DNA from: Antitrichia curtipendula | Lineage: Eukaryota > Streptophyta > Bryopsida > Hypnales > Leucodontaceae | Direction: 5' to 3' | Assembly (NCBI GenBank): GCA_951230915.1 | Contig: OX579636.1 | Location: 32,981,567-33,045,566 of the forward strand | DNA length: 64,000 nt | Shown: piece by piece, positions 24,506-36,759 of the stretch | Numbering within the stretch: the first letter of the stretch is position 1 | Layout of the letters: every line of letters begins with the position of its first letter | Made by a program: the position numbers and the translations under genes | Notes under the pieces: generated by a model | Databases searched by the model: none | Told to the model about the DNA's origin: nothing | Seen by the model: the letters and a program-made list of their open reading frames with translations, nothing else

Positions 24506-24822
24506 CTAAGCATTGCTATGGGCTGTACAATTGCTTTTGGCTGCCTCCAACGCTTTCACCTTTGCCAGACCTTTGAAGATGTTGTCGCGTCGAAAATAAT
24601 AGTGGGGCCCACTTCTACCATCCGTCGCGGCATTGAGTCCTGCACTATTAGACCTAGTGTTCCTCCGCTTCAACTTATGGTCGCTTGAAGGAACCTCCGA
24701 TGTCAAAAGAGATTTCCCACCTCCACGAGGCGGCTTTGACAACTTCACATTGACAGTGCCCTTGTACGAAAGTTCAATGTCAATGAATATTGATTGTGAG
24801 TTCAGACAGCACCATTGGTCTC
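24506..24822 (-). pseudogene. Gene fragment cut by an LTR insertion
   Basis: A minus-strand open frame runs from the LTR boundary at 24822 to a stop at 24506. It encodes a basic segment with SKPPRGGGKSL, HKLKRRN and YYFRRDNIFKGLAKV. A decayed paralogue with a similar order of motifs (PRPPRRSCRSL, KCKR, RPSRRGYP, HVESSRSN) lies at 32640-32920. I do not recognise the family. The reading frame upstream is destroyed by the LTR starting at 24823, so only a 3' piece survives. Confidence 0.5.
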
Positions 24823-26045
24823 TGTGAGCTCTCAATTTGTCACTTGGGACTCGTAGAATTATTTTTTTGGAAATTTGTAATTTAAAGTTGATAAAAGTAT
24901 ACAAAAAGCCATAAAAAGAGTGTAGAACCAAAATAGGATTGTGTCATACCCATTATAGTATTTGGTCTAGATTTGTGTTTAGACTTAGAATCCCACCAAA
25001 CCGGGCCCAAAAATAGGGTAGAAATAACGGAACGGTTAGATTTGGATGATTTGAGTCACATAGGCCCAAAAGGGCTAAATCCCACCATGAATGTAACAGT
25101 TCATGCCTTAGTCGGTCCGAGGGATCCACAGCAAAGCCACTAGGTCGGGTCCTAGAATTAGGTTTAGAATTTCCCATTAGATCAACAAATTCCCCAAACC
25201 CCGATTGTTAGCATGCAGAAGCCACTAATGCAAGACCGGGTCCGTGGAGGAATCTACAGCCCAAAAATGGTGTTCTAAGATAAATCCCATGCCAGGAGTC
25301 CAACGACAAAATCGATTCGCCAAGATTCCTCTATTTGCAAAAGATTCCTGCACCATCGCTAATTCAAGGAGATGACCAGTTTCATCTCTACTGAGCAATC
25401 GTGCCAGGTACGGAAATGCACCTGCACGTCTTTCATGCGACTCCCTGAGAGGTCACGTGAAAATTCCCGGCATCTTTCGACTTGCAAAAGAACCTCTTCC
25501 GGGTGGTCAACCCTTCTAACCTCCAACGGGAATTTCATGGAAATTACCTAGATTATAATAAAATCTCACTAAAAATTAGACTAGCTTGTTTTATATTAAC
25601 AATGCGCTCCGTGAAGTTTCACGACATTTCGATAGCAGCAAGTACTTGAACCGGCGAGATTCCTCGGGAATTAAACATGTGGCGGGGTCCCCGCTACGTT
25701 GACCGGCATTCCGGGACCATACGATGGCGAAACAAAGTCAACCAAGAGTCCTTTCCAACTCTCTCGCACCTATTAGAGACCCTAGACTATTCACATTTTT
25801 CAAAATAGGAGACCTCCAAAATCTAGGATTTTACCACGATTTGGTTTTTAAACTAAATTAGCCTACGATGGTATTTTGGCCTTGGTATGGAGTTAAAGAA
25901 GGGTCTCGGATTAAACACGGCAATCTGGAGCCAACGGCGCAATCTGTTTGACGATTGGAGTTAATCTCCAAAAGTTAGGATGTTGGTCCAGCGTAGATGG
26001 TAGAAGTAGATTTTTAGGAATTAGGATGAAAATCTTTGAGGATGA
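24823..26045 (+). mobile_element. Giant LTR, 5' part only
   Basis: It starts TGTGAGCTCTCAATTTGTCAC and follows the family for about 1.2 kb, to '..ttgaggatga'. It then breaks off where an oppositely oriented LTR end begins at 26046. There is no right-hand duplication of the left flank GTCTC, so the copy is truncated. Confidence 0.8.
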
Positions 26046-26436
26046 TGTGGGCGTAGGATTACCCACCCTTGGTAATCAAGCAAACACCGACCAGGTTCTA
26101 TGCCTTTATCCACCTTTTGAATATATGGGGGTGTTGTGAGCGCGGTCCACTGTGCCTTCCAAACAATGGATCTTTTTTGCTAACGTCTCCTAAGTGTCAT
26201 GGATGGCAGCGAAACTACTAGAAATGCATGGGTAACTAACAGGTTGACTGCAATGACTAGGGATGATGGAAAATCCTAATTCCCTAACTATCTATCCTAT
26301 GTCTAGGGTTGGTTGAGTAGTTGGCGTCATTTCTAACGTCCCTAACTACGTGAAAGGGAAACCCTCACGTTCCTCCCGCGAACCTCTAAGACTATCTTTT
26401 GGATTTTTACACTTCTCTTGGACGTTCTAACTCTAC
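26046..26436 (-). mobile_element. Giant LTR, 3' end fragment on the minus strand
   Basis: It starts TGTGGGCGTAGGATTACCC, the reverse of the family's 3' terminus, and parallels 14944-15336 before stopping at '..gttctaactctac'. It probably inserted into the plus-strand copy at 24823 and then lost the rest by deletion. Confidence 0.75.
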
Positions 26437-29400
26437 GGCTTTTGGAATGTTGATTTTGGCAGTTTTTACCAAAATCAACAAAAAATTGTTCAAATAGACG
26501 ATACAGTATCCAAATCAACATTTCTGTGCTAATATTTTGTTGATTTGGTCACTGTTTTTCTATTAGTGTGGCCCCGTATATTTGGTGAAAATCTTAAAAA
26601 AGAAATTTAATCTTTAAAATAAAATAAAAAATATTTTAATGTTTTTTTTTTTCCGCCGAAGGCTTAGGTTCAATGTACTGATTTCTTTCAATGGAAATTA
26701 TTCATGTGTTTCAAGAAAATAAAATAAAATTTGATTGACATGTAATTAAATATATTTGTTAAAGAAGGGGGAAGTAATTGCTTCACACTATTGTGAATTT
26801 TTTGGCCTTGGTATTCAATTAGCCTATCGTTATTCCAACTTGAGAATTTGTTTTTTGTCGTAAGCTAGTAGGAGTGTGTGAGTTGTTTTCATTGCATGTG
26901 ATAGAAACACCTATGAGTTGGTCGGCGGGAAGTGTGTGGAACTCTAATCTAAATTGCCTCTAAGCAAAAGAATCCTATTTAGATATTTCAAATTATTCAT
27001 AAAGTCCTAAAACACAATGGAGACAGCACACTCAATACTTAAATTTTTATTTATTAATGTCAAACCATCATCCAAACTCTACCTTAAGAGCCTAAACATT
27101 TATAATTCCCCAATTGCCTTCAAAATCTCATTAAGGGCACAAAATTAGGTTCTAAAAGAGATATAATGAATAATCACAGCACATGTATCCAATGATTTTA
27201 ACTCATCTGCAATTCATTCTTTCCAATTTTTTATCCAATTATTCTCCTATGCCAAAATCTCATTCAAATTCTCAAATTAGAACTCTAAAATGGGAAAATT
27301 TGGACCTTATAAAGAATTTTTTAGCACAAACCCCAAAATCTCCCAATCATGGACTAGAATGGATTAAAGCCATTACCATTTCAAAATCTCACTAAAATTT
27401 ACATCTAAAAACCTTAAGTGGATGAAATTGCCACCTCACCAATAATTTCAGCACACTACTCATCCCCATCCAAATTTAATATGCAATTGATTCACAATAT
27501 GTTTTATAACAGTGTGCAATGAAAATTGCAATTACTCAGTTACAATTGAAAAAAACATACACAAAACTTTACTTGGTACCTCCTTCTAAAGGCAGCAAAC
27601 CCTTTTTCAAAGAAATGGTCACCATTTCTTTATGCTAGCTTCAAATTGGTTAATTTTCAATTTTTCAGAAAGTTGACTTTCGGTGCAATTCCTCTGAAAA
27701 TTTTAGCTCTGTCCAAACTATTGTTTATCTACTAATACCTCCCAAAGTTGGCGGTCTTTTTGGATGGCGATAGTAGAACACCTTCTACAAAATCATTGGC
27801 CCCGACCTTGTTTGAGCTCCAAATTGAACAAGCCATAATTTTTCGAAAAGCTAATCTCAAGTTGTATCACCCTTCAAGATTCAACCCCATACAATTCTTC
27901 GTGCTTTCGAGGTCGCTCGTCAAAGTTGACATTTTTTCTCATCTAAAAAAAACACTTAAAAAATTACCTCTCTAATCCATTTCCAAACCCTAATTTTCCA
28001 CTTACTGTCACTACTAGAGAATGAAAACCTACTTGACAAATTGTCCTATCTTTGATTCCAATATATTGCCCTCATCATTCAAACATTTTTAATTTATTTT
28101 TCACCAAACATTACTCCAAAGCTCTTTCAAATGCACATAGACACAAAAGTTGGAAGAGAAAAGAGAAAGAGTATTTGCAACTTTAATTTTACTAGTATCC
28201 ACCTTCTAATGGATTATTTTTCTAATTCTGTTCATCTATCACTATTTTATTGTAAAAGCGCTAATTTAATGAAAATATGCCAAATTAATAAAAACTGCAC
28301 TAATTTAGCATAAAGTGTGCTAATTTAGTGTAAACCTCTTTAAATTACTGTTTTTTTCCAATATTATTGTTTTTATCCTACTTTAGTAGTTAATTCATTA
28401 TAATTTTAGTGTTCTAGTAGTAATAGTTTTAAATTTACTAACTTGTTTTGTATTTTTTCATGTTTATAATTTTTTGTGGTTTTCATTTTACTTTTAGCTT
28501 CATTTCTTATTTGTTGTATTTTGGTTTTCATCTTCCTTTTATATTTTTGTACTTTCTATTTTTTTATTTATATTTTTATATTTTTTATACTTGATATTTT
28601 TTTTTTGTCTCTATAATACATTTTTCGTTTGTAGAATTTCTTTTTCTTTTTCCCAAACAATTTATTAGTTGCCTAATTTGGTTACTTTATCAAATTTTGC
28701 TTAGAGTCTTTTTAGTTTTTAATCCCTTTTTTTTCCTAGAGTTTTCCCTTTGTTTTCTCTTAATTGCATTTTAAAGATTTTCACCCTAAACCTCTAAAGC
28801 TCCTATCACTATCTAACGGAAAAACTCCCTAATTCGTAGTTATGATTTAATTCGGAATACTAACACTTTTAGACTTATAAATTCACAAACATTGTTTATA
28901 TTTTTTATTTTATAAAATGTGAACTAATATGGTTGTTCACAGAGCGCGGCACACAAGTGGGCCTCTTAAGAGCTTTCAAACATGCCGAGCTTAGAAAATT
29001 GACATCATTCTAAAAGCCAAAAGTGTGATTGAGATAATTTCGTTTTATTTGTTAAATATTTATATAGATTTATTTTTGAAAAGTTTTAATTGTATGTTAT
29101 TCATTGTTAAAAATATAATTATAAATTTATGATAGCATTATTTTTTCTAACTTTAATATTAATGTTATTGTAGAAATGCAAAAAATATTTGGATGAAAAA
29201 AATGATGTCATGAGGAGGTTTATATGGAAGAAGATATGTTCATGACATTTGATTTATAAATAACATTGTTAAATACTTAATTTTTTTATATTATTGCATA
29301 TTTTTTATTTATTCAATTAATTATAAGTGTGTGTACTTTCTTCATTATAAAGTTATCTGTGGGAATCATATGTGTTTTTATATTGGAGTGTGCAATATAT

Positions 29401-29535
29401 GGGTTTTTTTGTAAAAGTGGCGATTAATTGCATAAGATCACATATATTTATTATGATCATAAATATATTTTTTATTTAGAAATAAATTGTTAATCTTGTC
29501 TTATGTAAGAATCTTCATATGCTTTGAAAAATCAT
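26437..29535. other. Long AT-rich stretch without a recognisable gene
   Basis: Mostly T- or A-rich DNA. Near 26440-26560 there are short hairpins built on 'gttgattttgg' and 'ccaaatcaac', reminiscent of a small MITE, but no duplicated target site was found. No persuasive coding frame is present. Confidence 0.4.
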
Positions 29536-31040
29536 ATGGTGGATGATCACGAGGCTCTCCGTTTACAACCATTTGAACAAGAATCCGATAAATAATATAC
29601 GATTCCTAATAAAAATATTCAGAATGTTATTTACAATATTGAAAACATTGATGAAAAGATTCTTTTTTCTTTGTTGCTTGAGATCCGAAGATTGAAGAAC
29701 AAATCACTACAACCAAAATTCAAGTAAATATTTGTGCTTAATACAAGAGTATTGTGAATGCTTCCAAAGATGAGGAGGCATTAACATTGTGGCTTTTAAA
29801 GCACAATGTCTCTTCAACAAAAGATTTACTAGAGATTGTAAAAAGCGCAAATAATGAGGTGTTGATCGAGGATGGCTTTTGGATTGTTTAAGGCAATTCT
29901 AAATCTGAAAATATTTCTTCTCAACAAAAAAATCTATTGAGGTTATTAGATAACAATAAGAATTGCCACATGAAATTTCAGACATCTCATTTTGGAACTT
30001 CACTAGATGTGCTAAATGTTGCAAGTCATGCACGAGAATCATCTTCATATATTTATGATTTCATTGTGCAGTGTATGGTATTGGAGTTAACCATTAACGA
30101 TGTTATGAAAATATTTATTGAAGGCAATGAAAAAATCGATACATTTTGGAAGGCCCTATTTTACAATATCCCATTGAAACTTAAGATATTATATGACTAT
30201 GATTTAAATCTTGATCAACATTTTGATAGTCAAAGATTAAGATTTATGAACGGGCAATCTCTTGTAGATGCAAGAATTTTCTATTTGAGAATTGATTGTG
30301 AAGATGATTATGATGAGGAGGTTGTAGAGGTATACAAATTTTTTAGCGATTGAAATGATAATTGAAATAATTGAGGCAACAAAATGGTTCACATTGAGAA
30401 TGGCGATTGCAAAGTTGCCTTCAATATTCCTCTTGTAGATGATGATTTTGGATTGTGCACCAAAACATGGATTATAAATAGTGAAATATCAAATGGATTT
30501 TTATCAATCATTCATGGAGTTTCAAGAGGCGCTATCATAGCATCCATGTTTGATATAAAAAATGCAATTTACGTTGAGGATAATATGTTGGCTACTTACA
30601 ATTTGTTGATTTTGAGTGCACCAACAATTTGATACATTGGGCCAAATCAAAACAATGAGCGTTTCTAACAATTGTGGAGGCAGAATGGATTGTTAGAGGC
30701 ACCCCTTAAGAAACAATGATTTAGACAAGCATTTGCAAATGAATGTTTTGCTATCTCATAAAGTGAGATGAAAGATCACGAAGTGCATCGGGTTGCGCAA
30801 TAACTAGGGTCCAAGGTTGACGGTGATTCCTATTCGTGGTATGATTTTTCATTGGACAATATCAACAGGATTTGACTTTGTGGATAGCGTTAATTATTAT
30901 TGTAACTATCAAAAAGGCACGCTTTTGCAAAATTTAGAAAAACATTATGAAATTTATACGAGAAAATTGTTGAAAATTCACAAATGCAGTTATCAACAAT
31001 ATCGAGACAATATTTTTATATATGCAAAAAATTCAATTAT
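29536..31040 (+). pseudogene. Unrecognised protein-coding pseudogene, about 500 codons
   Basis: An ATG at 29536 opens a protein-like frame that can be followed for about 1.5 kb through frameshifts (near 29760 and about 30870) and many stops. The frame 29937-30632 is nearly clean (IDTFWKALFYNIPLKLKIL, QRLRFMNGQSLVDARIF, GFLSIIHGVSRGAI). It continues past stops with GPNQNNERF, LWRQNGLLEAPLKKQ and DGDSYSWYDFSLDNI, then shifts frame to NYQKGTLLQNLEKHYEIYT. The composition is that of a real globular protein, acidic in the middle (DCEDDYDEE). I do not recognise the family. Most stops are TAA or TGA, one C-to-T step from CAA or CGA. Confidence 0.6.
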
Positions 31041-32639
31041 TTTGGTATTTTTATATTTATATTTAATTTTTAATTTTTTTGTTTTAATATTGGTTGGTTG
31101 AAATAAATTTTTTGCTAATCATTTTGTTTTAGCATAACAACCATTCTATAGTTGACATGCATTGCTTTTTGAACTTTTTAATACAATATCTTTATTTGTA
31201 AAATTTATGAGAACAATGTTGTTTTAGATGAACATTGTTTTTTTTGTCTTCTTGAGGACATTTTTTACCATATTCTAAATGAAGTTGCGTGGTTGAAAAT
31301 GCCAAGTTGTGATATATGCCAACAAACTTAATGTGTATCAAGAGAACATTGAACTAATAGTTCTTTTGTATTTTTGTCTAATTAGTTTAGTACAGTGAAT
31401 GGTTGAAAATGTCGACTTCATTATGCAATTTCTGAGATTTGTTGAAAAAATTGCTCCCATTTATTGTGTATAATATATTTTTAGTGTTGAGCCAATAGCA
31501 TCAGTTCGATAGTAATAAGATATGCATTGTCATCTGATATGTTTTCAAATGTGATATGTATGCAAAGCATTCCAATTCCAAATGCTAAGTTTTGCCTATA
31601 AGCTCAGTTCTGCTCAATACCCTTGCATATGGCTTGTTGCACCTAGCGTTAGGCAGCTAATATTTGGTTAAAAACAAAATGTTAATTGTAAAGGAGTTGA
31701 GGTCCAAAGCTCATCAAAATATTGAGAGGTTGAGTTGTTTGAAATTCATGAAGCCGGTATTCATCTACATTAAGTTATCTGGATGTTTAAAGGGTTCATT
31801 CTGTATTTTGAAAAATATTGGTCTTAAAATTTTTTTTCGTAACTGATAGACAAATTTAAAAAAACCTATTCAAGCATAAGTGAAGGAGAGAAGAAAAAAA
31901 AAGGAGAAAAACCACAAGAAAATTTGAAGTGATCAAGCCGATTAGAAGAATAAATTGAAGAAACGAGCCAAGGGAATGTTAAAATGTCTAGAAGATAGAA
32001 GCTTGAATATGGAAGATAAATAACAATTTTTCCTTTAAATAAGAATTTTACTATTCAAGTTAGAACTGTTTTTTTGCTTTTTATTCCTTTTCCTTTTCAT
32101 TAGAGAATTGTTTCGCATTTTTATTCTTTTTACTATTAAGGCCATATTCATTAAAATGAGACAAACTGGTCAATATGAGAACCTAAGTCTCTTCTTATCA
32201 AAGATAAATTGTTGGAGGCAAAGATAAATATAGACAACCTTACTAGCAGTTAATCAAAAGATTGCTATTTTAAAATGGTCATGAAGATAAATTTTTGTTA
32301 AATTTTTTCAAAGCTTAGAGCAATCACAAATTCAAACAATGTTAAATGGAATTCCACATGGGTGGTCAAAAAGTATGTAACATTTTATAACAAGTGGTTA
32401 GTTTACGTTGAAGAACATGAATCTACTTGAGATCCCATCTATATATGAGCCAATTTATCTTACTTATATATATACCGTAATACCTAAGAAATGAAATCAT
32501 TCCTGTAATTCTAATGATTGAATGTAGTAGTGTAAAAATATGAAGGCCATGTGCACATGAAACATTTGCCTTTGCTAAAAGATGTATATGAATAAATATT
32601 TTATTAATAATAATGGATGCTATACAAAATTCATTGCAT
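31041..32639. other. Non-coding AT-rich stretch
   Basis: Nothing recognised; short open frames here have no protein-like character. Confidence 0.4.
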
Positions 32640-33550
32640 TTCAAAAGAGAACCAATCTATTAGCCATCGTTCTTGGTGGAAGAACAACTTTTTGTTGCCT
32701 CATTGGTTGCTTCTACTGCTTTCAACATGCTCAACCCTCTATGGATATCCTCGCGTCGAGAAGGCCTTGGCTGTTCATTCACAGAAAGGACGAGGTCAAA
32801 CATGCCCATCTGCATTAGTTCTCTCACTTCTCTCTATCGCTTGCATTTGCTTCTAGCTATGCAATCATTGAAAAGAGATCTACAACTTCGACGAGGTGGC
32901 CTGGGAAATGGTCTAAAGGTAGTACTTATATACGGATCAATAGCTGTTGTTGATTGTATGTAATTTGACCCTCGAAAATTTTAAAGAGTTGTTCAGTGGG
33001 ATATAAGTACTCCAGAAGGCAAAGATCCGCCTCCCATGGATTTGGAAGGAATGGAGCCAATAATCTCTGCAATGCGCGAGACCTGACATGTACTGCATGC
33101 ACCCGACGGGACCTTCTTCTTACAACCTCTTCTTGCGGAATTTGTATTGTAATCATTGCCTTCTAGAAGATGATATGCAATCTCTGCAAGTGATTTTAGT
33201 CCATCCTCAAAGCAAGGATCCACCACCTAGTGTTCTTCATCTACATGTATTTTTCTATGCATGATGTTTGAAGTTTGTAGCTTTTGGCGATTGCGAGTAC
33301 AATCGACTTGGATTGAAGTCACTCTTCTTTAGAGGTGAAGGCGAGCAAATCGGGGTCTTCACTGATCCTCTACTTGATGGGCTGTCAACCACGCCTTTCT
33401 CCACATTCCCCTTCAAGAAGTTGATGGCCGCAGAACTTGCATCAGTTGCAGAGCCCAGAAGAGAAGGCCTAGGATAAGAGAACAACAAGAAGCTCCCTCT
33501 AGCTGGCTCGGATTTCTTAGACATGGGTGCATCTGATCCAGACAACAAGC
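32640..33550 (-). pseudogene. Unrecognised gene remnant, minus strand
   Basis: Protein-like minus-strand segments succeed one another with stops and frame changes. At 33548-33255 the frame is serine-rich with proline (PRPSLLGSATDASSAA, CSPSPLKKSDFN). At 33226-32993 it carries EDGLKSLAEIAYHLLEG and CKKKVPSGACSTCQ. Beyond 32990 it continues with PRPPRRSCRSL and FDLVLSVNEQPRPSRR, broken by stops. The last part resembles the fragment at 24506-24822. Family unknown. The GC content is higher than in the surroundings, supporting a genic origin. Confidence 0.5.
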
Positions 33551-34017
33551 TTCTGGTGGTGAATAGTTGTCTCTATCAGAGCATGTGCATTACAAATCCT
33601 CCGACTTGAAGAAAGCGGAGAATACATAATCCTCGCACAATTTATCCTTGGTCTAAAGATAACAAACTACTTGCACAATTAATATCTTTAATCCATTGAT
33701 AAAACAAAGCTTCCACAATTATTCTCCAACCGAAAAGAACAAAATCTCAAAGATCACAATTTATCCTTGACCCATAGATAAATCAACATAGAAAAAACAT
33801 GGAATTCAAATCAAATCAAATTTCAAAATTTTACTAATACACATGAATGAAATTTACATAAAAATTTGTATTCACACTATATACAACGCTTTCTATGATC
33901 AATCAATACACAGAGAAGTCTATTTTTTCCTTTGTCTTTCTGATTCAATTACTAGTCTCATCCCTGGCAAGACAAAATGGAACCCAAAATTTTTAACAAA
34001 CTCCTTCATGCCGCCTA
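33551..34017. other. Spacer upstream of the Ty3/gypsy insertion
   Basis: No gene is established. A plus-strand open frame runs into the insertion site, and in the reconstructed empty site it would extend about 22 codons beyond it. It lacks any recognisable motif. Confidence 0.35.
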
Positions 34018-34022
34018 GTACT
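34018..34022. repeat. Target-site duplication GTACT, left
   Basis: GTACT lies immediately before the 5' LTR and is repeated exactly at 51072-51076, after the 3' LTR. Confidence 0.97.
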
Positions 34023-36431
34023 TGTAGTTAGCAAAATTTAGCTTTAGAAATTTATTTTAGCCTTTTAGTGTAAATTACAAACATTTAAAGTAAAAATAAA
34101 GTAAAATAGAAGCTTTGTAGTGTATAAGTTTATAAAATATTATAAAAGGGAGTTGGGGGGGTATTATCTTAGGGTAGAAGTAAATTTAGAAAAGTAAAAA
34201 TAAAAAAATAAAAATAAAAAGTAAAAACGGAAAGTCACATAGCCCTTGGGAAGGGTTGTGACCTTCCCGGGAGGTTGGCTATAAAAAGCCAGGAAAGGAA
34301 GCTTTTCTTGGCATTGTAAGACCCACATTTAATTTTAATATATATACATTTTGTTATTGCTGTGTTATTTTGTGCATATATATATAAGTTTGTGTTGAGA
34401 AATTGGGAGTGTTGTGTGTGCTTCCGGAGAGAATTGTTGAGAGGTTTGTTATGAACAGAAGAAAGAACAAAATTTAAAAAGAAAAACAAACTTACTGTTT
34501 GACTGAAGCCATCGTGAGAGTTGCCGGAGGAAGAAAGTGGAATTGAGGAGATCAGAATTTGGATCGACTGAAGGATTGAGAATTTGAAAAGAATTGAAGA
34601 AAGTTTGTCGCAGTAAATCTCAACGTCAGTTTCGAGGGGCTCTGGTTGTTGATTTCCGGATTGGGATTGCTCGTGAGCGACGGAGGCAGCCAAGTAATCG
34701 GAAATTTATGCTGGTTGTGGGGAAAGTGAACGGAATGCAAATCTAAAAGCTTGCAGTGCCGGCTCGTGAATTCACGGCAAGGCTGATCAGGTTCGTTAAT
34801 TATAAACACACTCTGGAATCTTGCGGCTTCTGTGCCCAAGTCAAAATCAAACGATCTGAAGTAATCCGGTGTGGGATAATCACGATTCTCAAATTGCGGT
34901 AAAACGCGTCAAGTTTCTGCTGAATATGGACCAGCGTTGGAGCGACTGGTTCTTAAATCCAAAGTTTTCCTGCGTGTGATCGATTGGAGAGGAGAATTCG
35001 AAATCAGGAGCAGAATTTGAATGATTTGAAACCTCAGAGGCTCTTTTAGATATTCAGAATTCAAATTCGACAACATCGCGACGGACAAGCGGCGGTGCGG
35101 TGAAATCAAAATCAGAGTTAGTCGGAAGAAACTTGACGCAGAGCGTTTGCGACGACGAGCAGCAACGGCGAAGTTGGAAAATTTTGAATTTTGTGATTTA
35201 TCTCCTTTTTTGTGTCGAATTGAGGACGCCCTGCTTGCCAATCCTGATTGTACATTGCAACGAGAGAACGAAGAAGGAAGATCAAAATTTGAACAAATTT
35301 GAAGCTCGCTGTCGACCCGAAGTTGCGATGGAGCCACCACCTGCGATTTGAGATTGCAGATTCAACAACGCCCCAGAATCACAGTGCGAGTGGGAAAAGA
35401 ATCCGAGTTGATTGCTTACGAAGAATCGCCAGTGCAATTTGGCCTCGGCGGCACAATCGGACTCGAATCTCACGATCGGCCGAAGCGAAGTGCGGCGCGG
35501 CAGAGTCCTCGGCGGAATTAGGGATTTTACGCGGTCTTAGGGTTCGGCGCGCGGCTTTAGGACCTAAATCCCACGGCTTAGGTCTCAGTCCATTATTTTC
35601 TTATAAATTCGTATATGATTATAGGATCACGGTCTTGGATCATAGGTCCAGCTCGTTATAGGACCACAGACCACGGTTTAAGGTCTAGATATTATTAAAT
35701 TACGAATTTTGAGCATTTAGTCCTACGGTTCTTAGAACCAATACCTATAGTTTGTGTGTTTTTAGAAGTATTTATTATAATCTAGGATCATCTTTGTAAA
35801 AGTCAAAACATTCATATATAAATTTGTAAATGTATAGGGATACTAACGTTGTGGGCATGGACAAATTGACCTAGAAGCAGTACCACACGGCATTTGACAT
35901 TGTAAGACAAATTCTAAAACTATTTGATTTTGCAAACAGAGACGAATTGACCAACTGAGACCAATTGACGTAGTGGACTGACACGCTAGGCATTTGCATT
36001 TGATCGAAATAGCTGAAGATGGACTGGCCAATTTGACACACACACATAAATAAGTATATAATTAAGGAATTATATGTACTATTTTCAAAGTATTACCTTG
36101 GTATTTTGACTAAGTTATAGAGCATACATTGCACAAAGTCAATTTGACCAAACCTGATCCATTGCCCAGACGATTTGACCTCCCTTAGAACACTAGGCAG
36201 GACCGGGACTACATCCCATTGTGTCTGCATTCATTTGGTAAAGGACTGGCTACCAAATTTTAGATCTTTGGGAATAAGAGTGTTACCATATTTCAAATCT
36301 TTTAAACACTAATTTCTATTTGAAAGTGACATTAGTCACACAAACGATATACTGATTAAACCTTTCCCAACTTAGAACCCCTATACTATTATTTCCTGGG
36401 TTTTGTGCAAAAAGGCAAAACCTAGTTTACA
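34023..36431 (+). repeat. 5' LTR, 2,409 bp
   Basis: It starts TGTAGTTAGC and ends CTAGTTTACA. Every line aligns with 48663-51071 at a constant offset of 14,640 with no indel and no mismatch noticed. The TATA box is only about 257 bp from the start, so the transcribed R-U5 part would be about 2.1 kb, unusually long. The zone 34860-35620 is clearly less AT-rich than the rest. Open frames inside it are antisense or unsupported. Confidence 0.97.
34280..34288 (+). promoter_or_regulatory. TATA box of the 5' LTR
   Basis: TATAAAAAG follows the G/C-rich 'cccgggaggttggc'. The start site would be expected about 30 bp downstream, near 34310. The identical motif in the 3' LTR is at 48920-48928. Confidence 0.65.
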
Positions 36432-36434
36432 TTT

Positions 36435-36452
36435 TGGCGCCGCTGCCGGGGA
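36435..36452 (+). promoter_or_regulatory. Primer binding site (tRNA-Asp-like)
   Basis: TGGCGCCGCTGCCGGGGA begins 3 nt (TTT) after the LTR end. From memory of the plant tRNA-Asp 3' end it differs at one position (C for T at base 9). It primes minus-strand DNA synthesis. Confidence 0.85.
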
Positions 36453-36759
36453 AAGGTCCTGGATATCGGTGACTAAAATGTAAAATAGAAACAGGAATTA
36501 TATACTATCTTTGGTTAAAAAAAACAAAAAAAAACAAAACAAAACAAAACAAAAAAAAACCTAAGAATTTTTAAGAAAAACAGAAAATGTAACTTCCTAG
36601 TGAAATACAAATTCAAAAGGAATGACATGTGTTTTTCTTAATATCATTCTTGCAGACCAATTCCTTTAACCAAAATTAATAAATTCCTAAAACTTTGAAC
36701 TTGAAATTGTTAAAAGTAAATTTTTGAAAAATTTTACCTATGCCAAAGATAGGAACACA

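Noticed and set aside
26437..26560. Possible small MITE with 'gttgattttgg' hairpins
   Set aside because: No duplicated target site and no convincing pair of termini could be found.
34235..34693. 152-codon minus-strand open frame in both LTRs (also 48875-49333)
   Set aside because: It is antisense to the element, spans the TATA box and start region, and has a low-complexity, Ser/Leu-rich composition. Its identity in both LTRs follows from LTR identity, not from selection.
34909..35661. Overlapping open frames on both strands in the GC-richer part of the LTR
   Set aside because: Several frames overlap on both strands, which is typical of random openness in GC-richer DNA. None shows a domain or a codon pattern.
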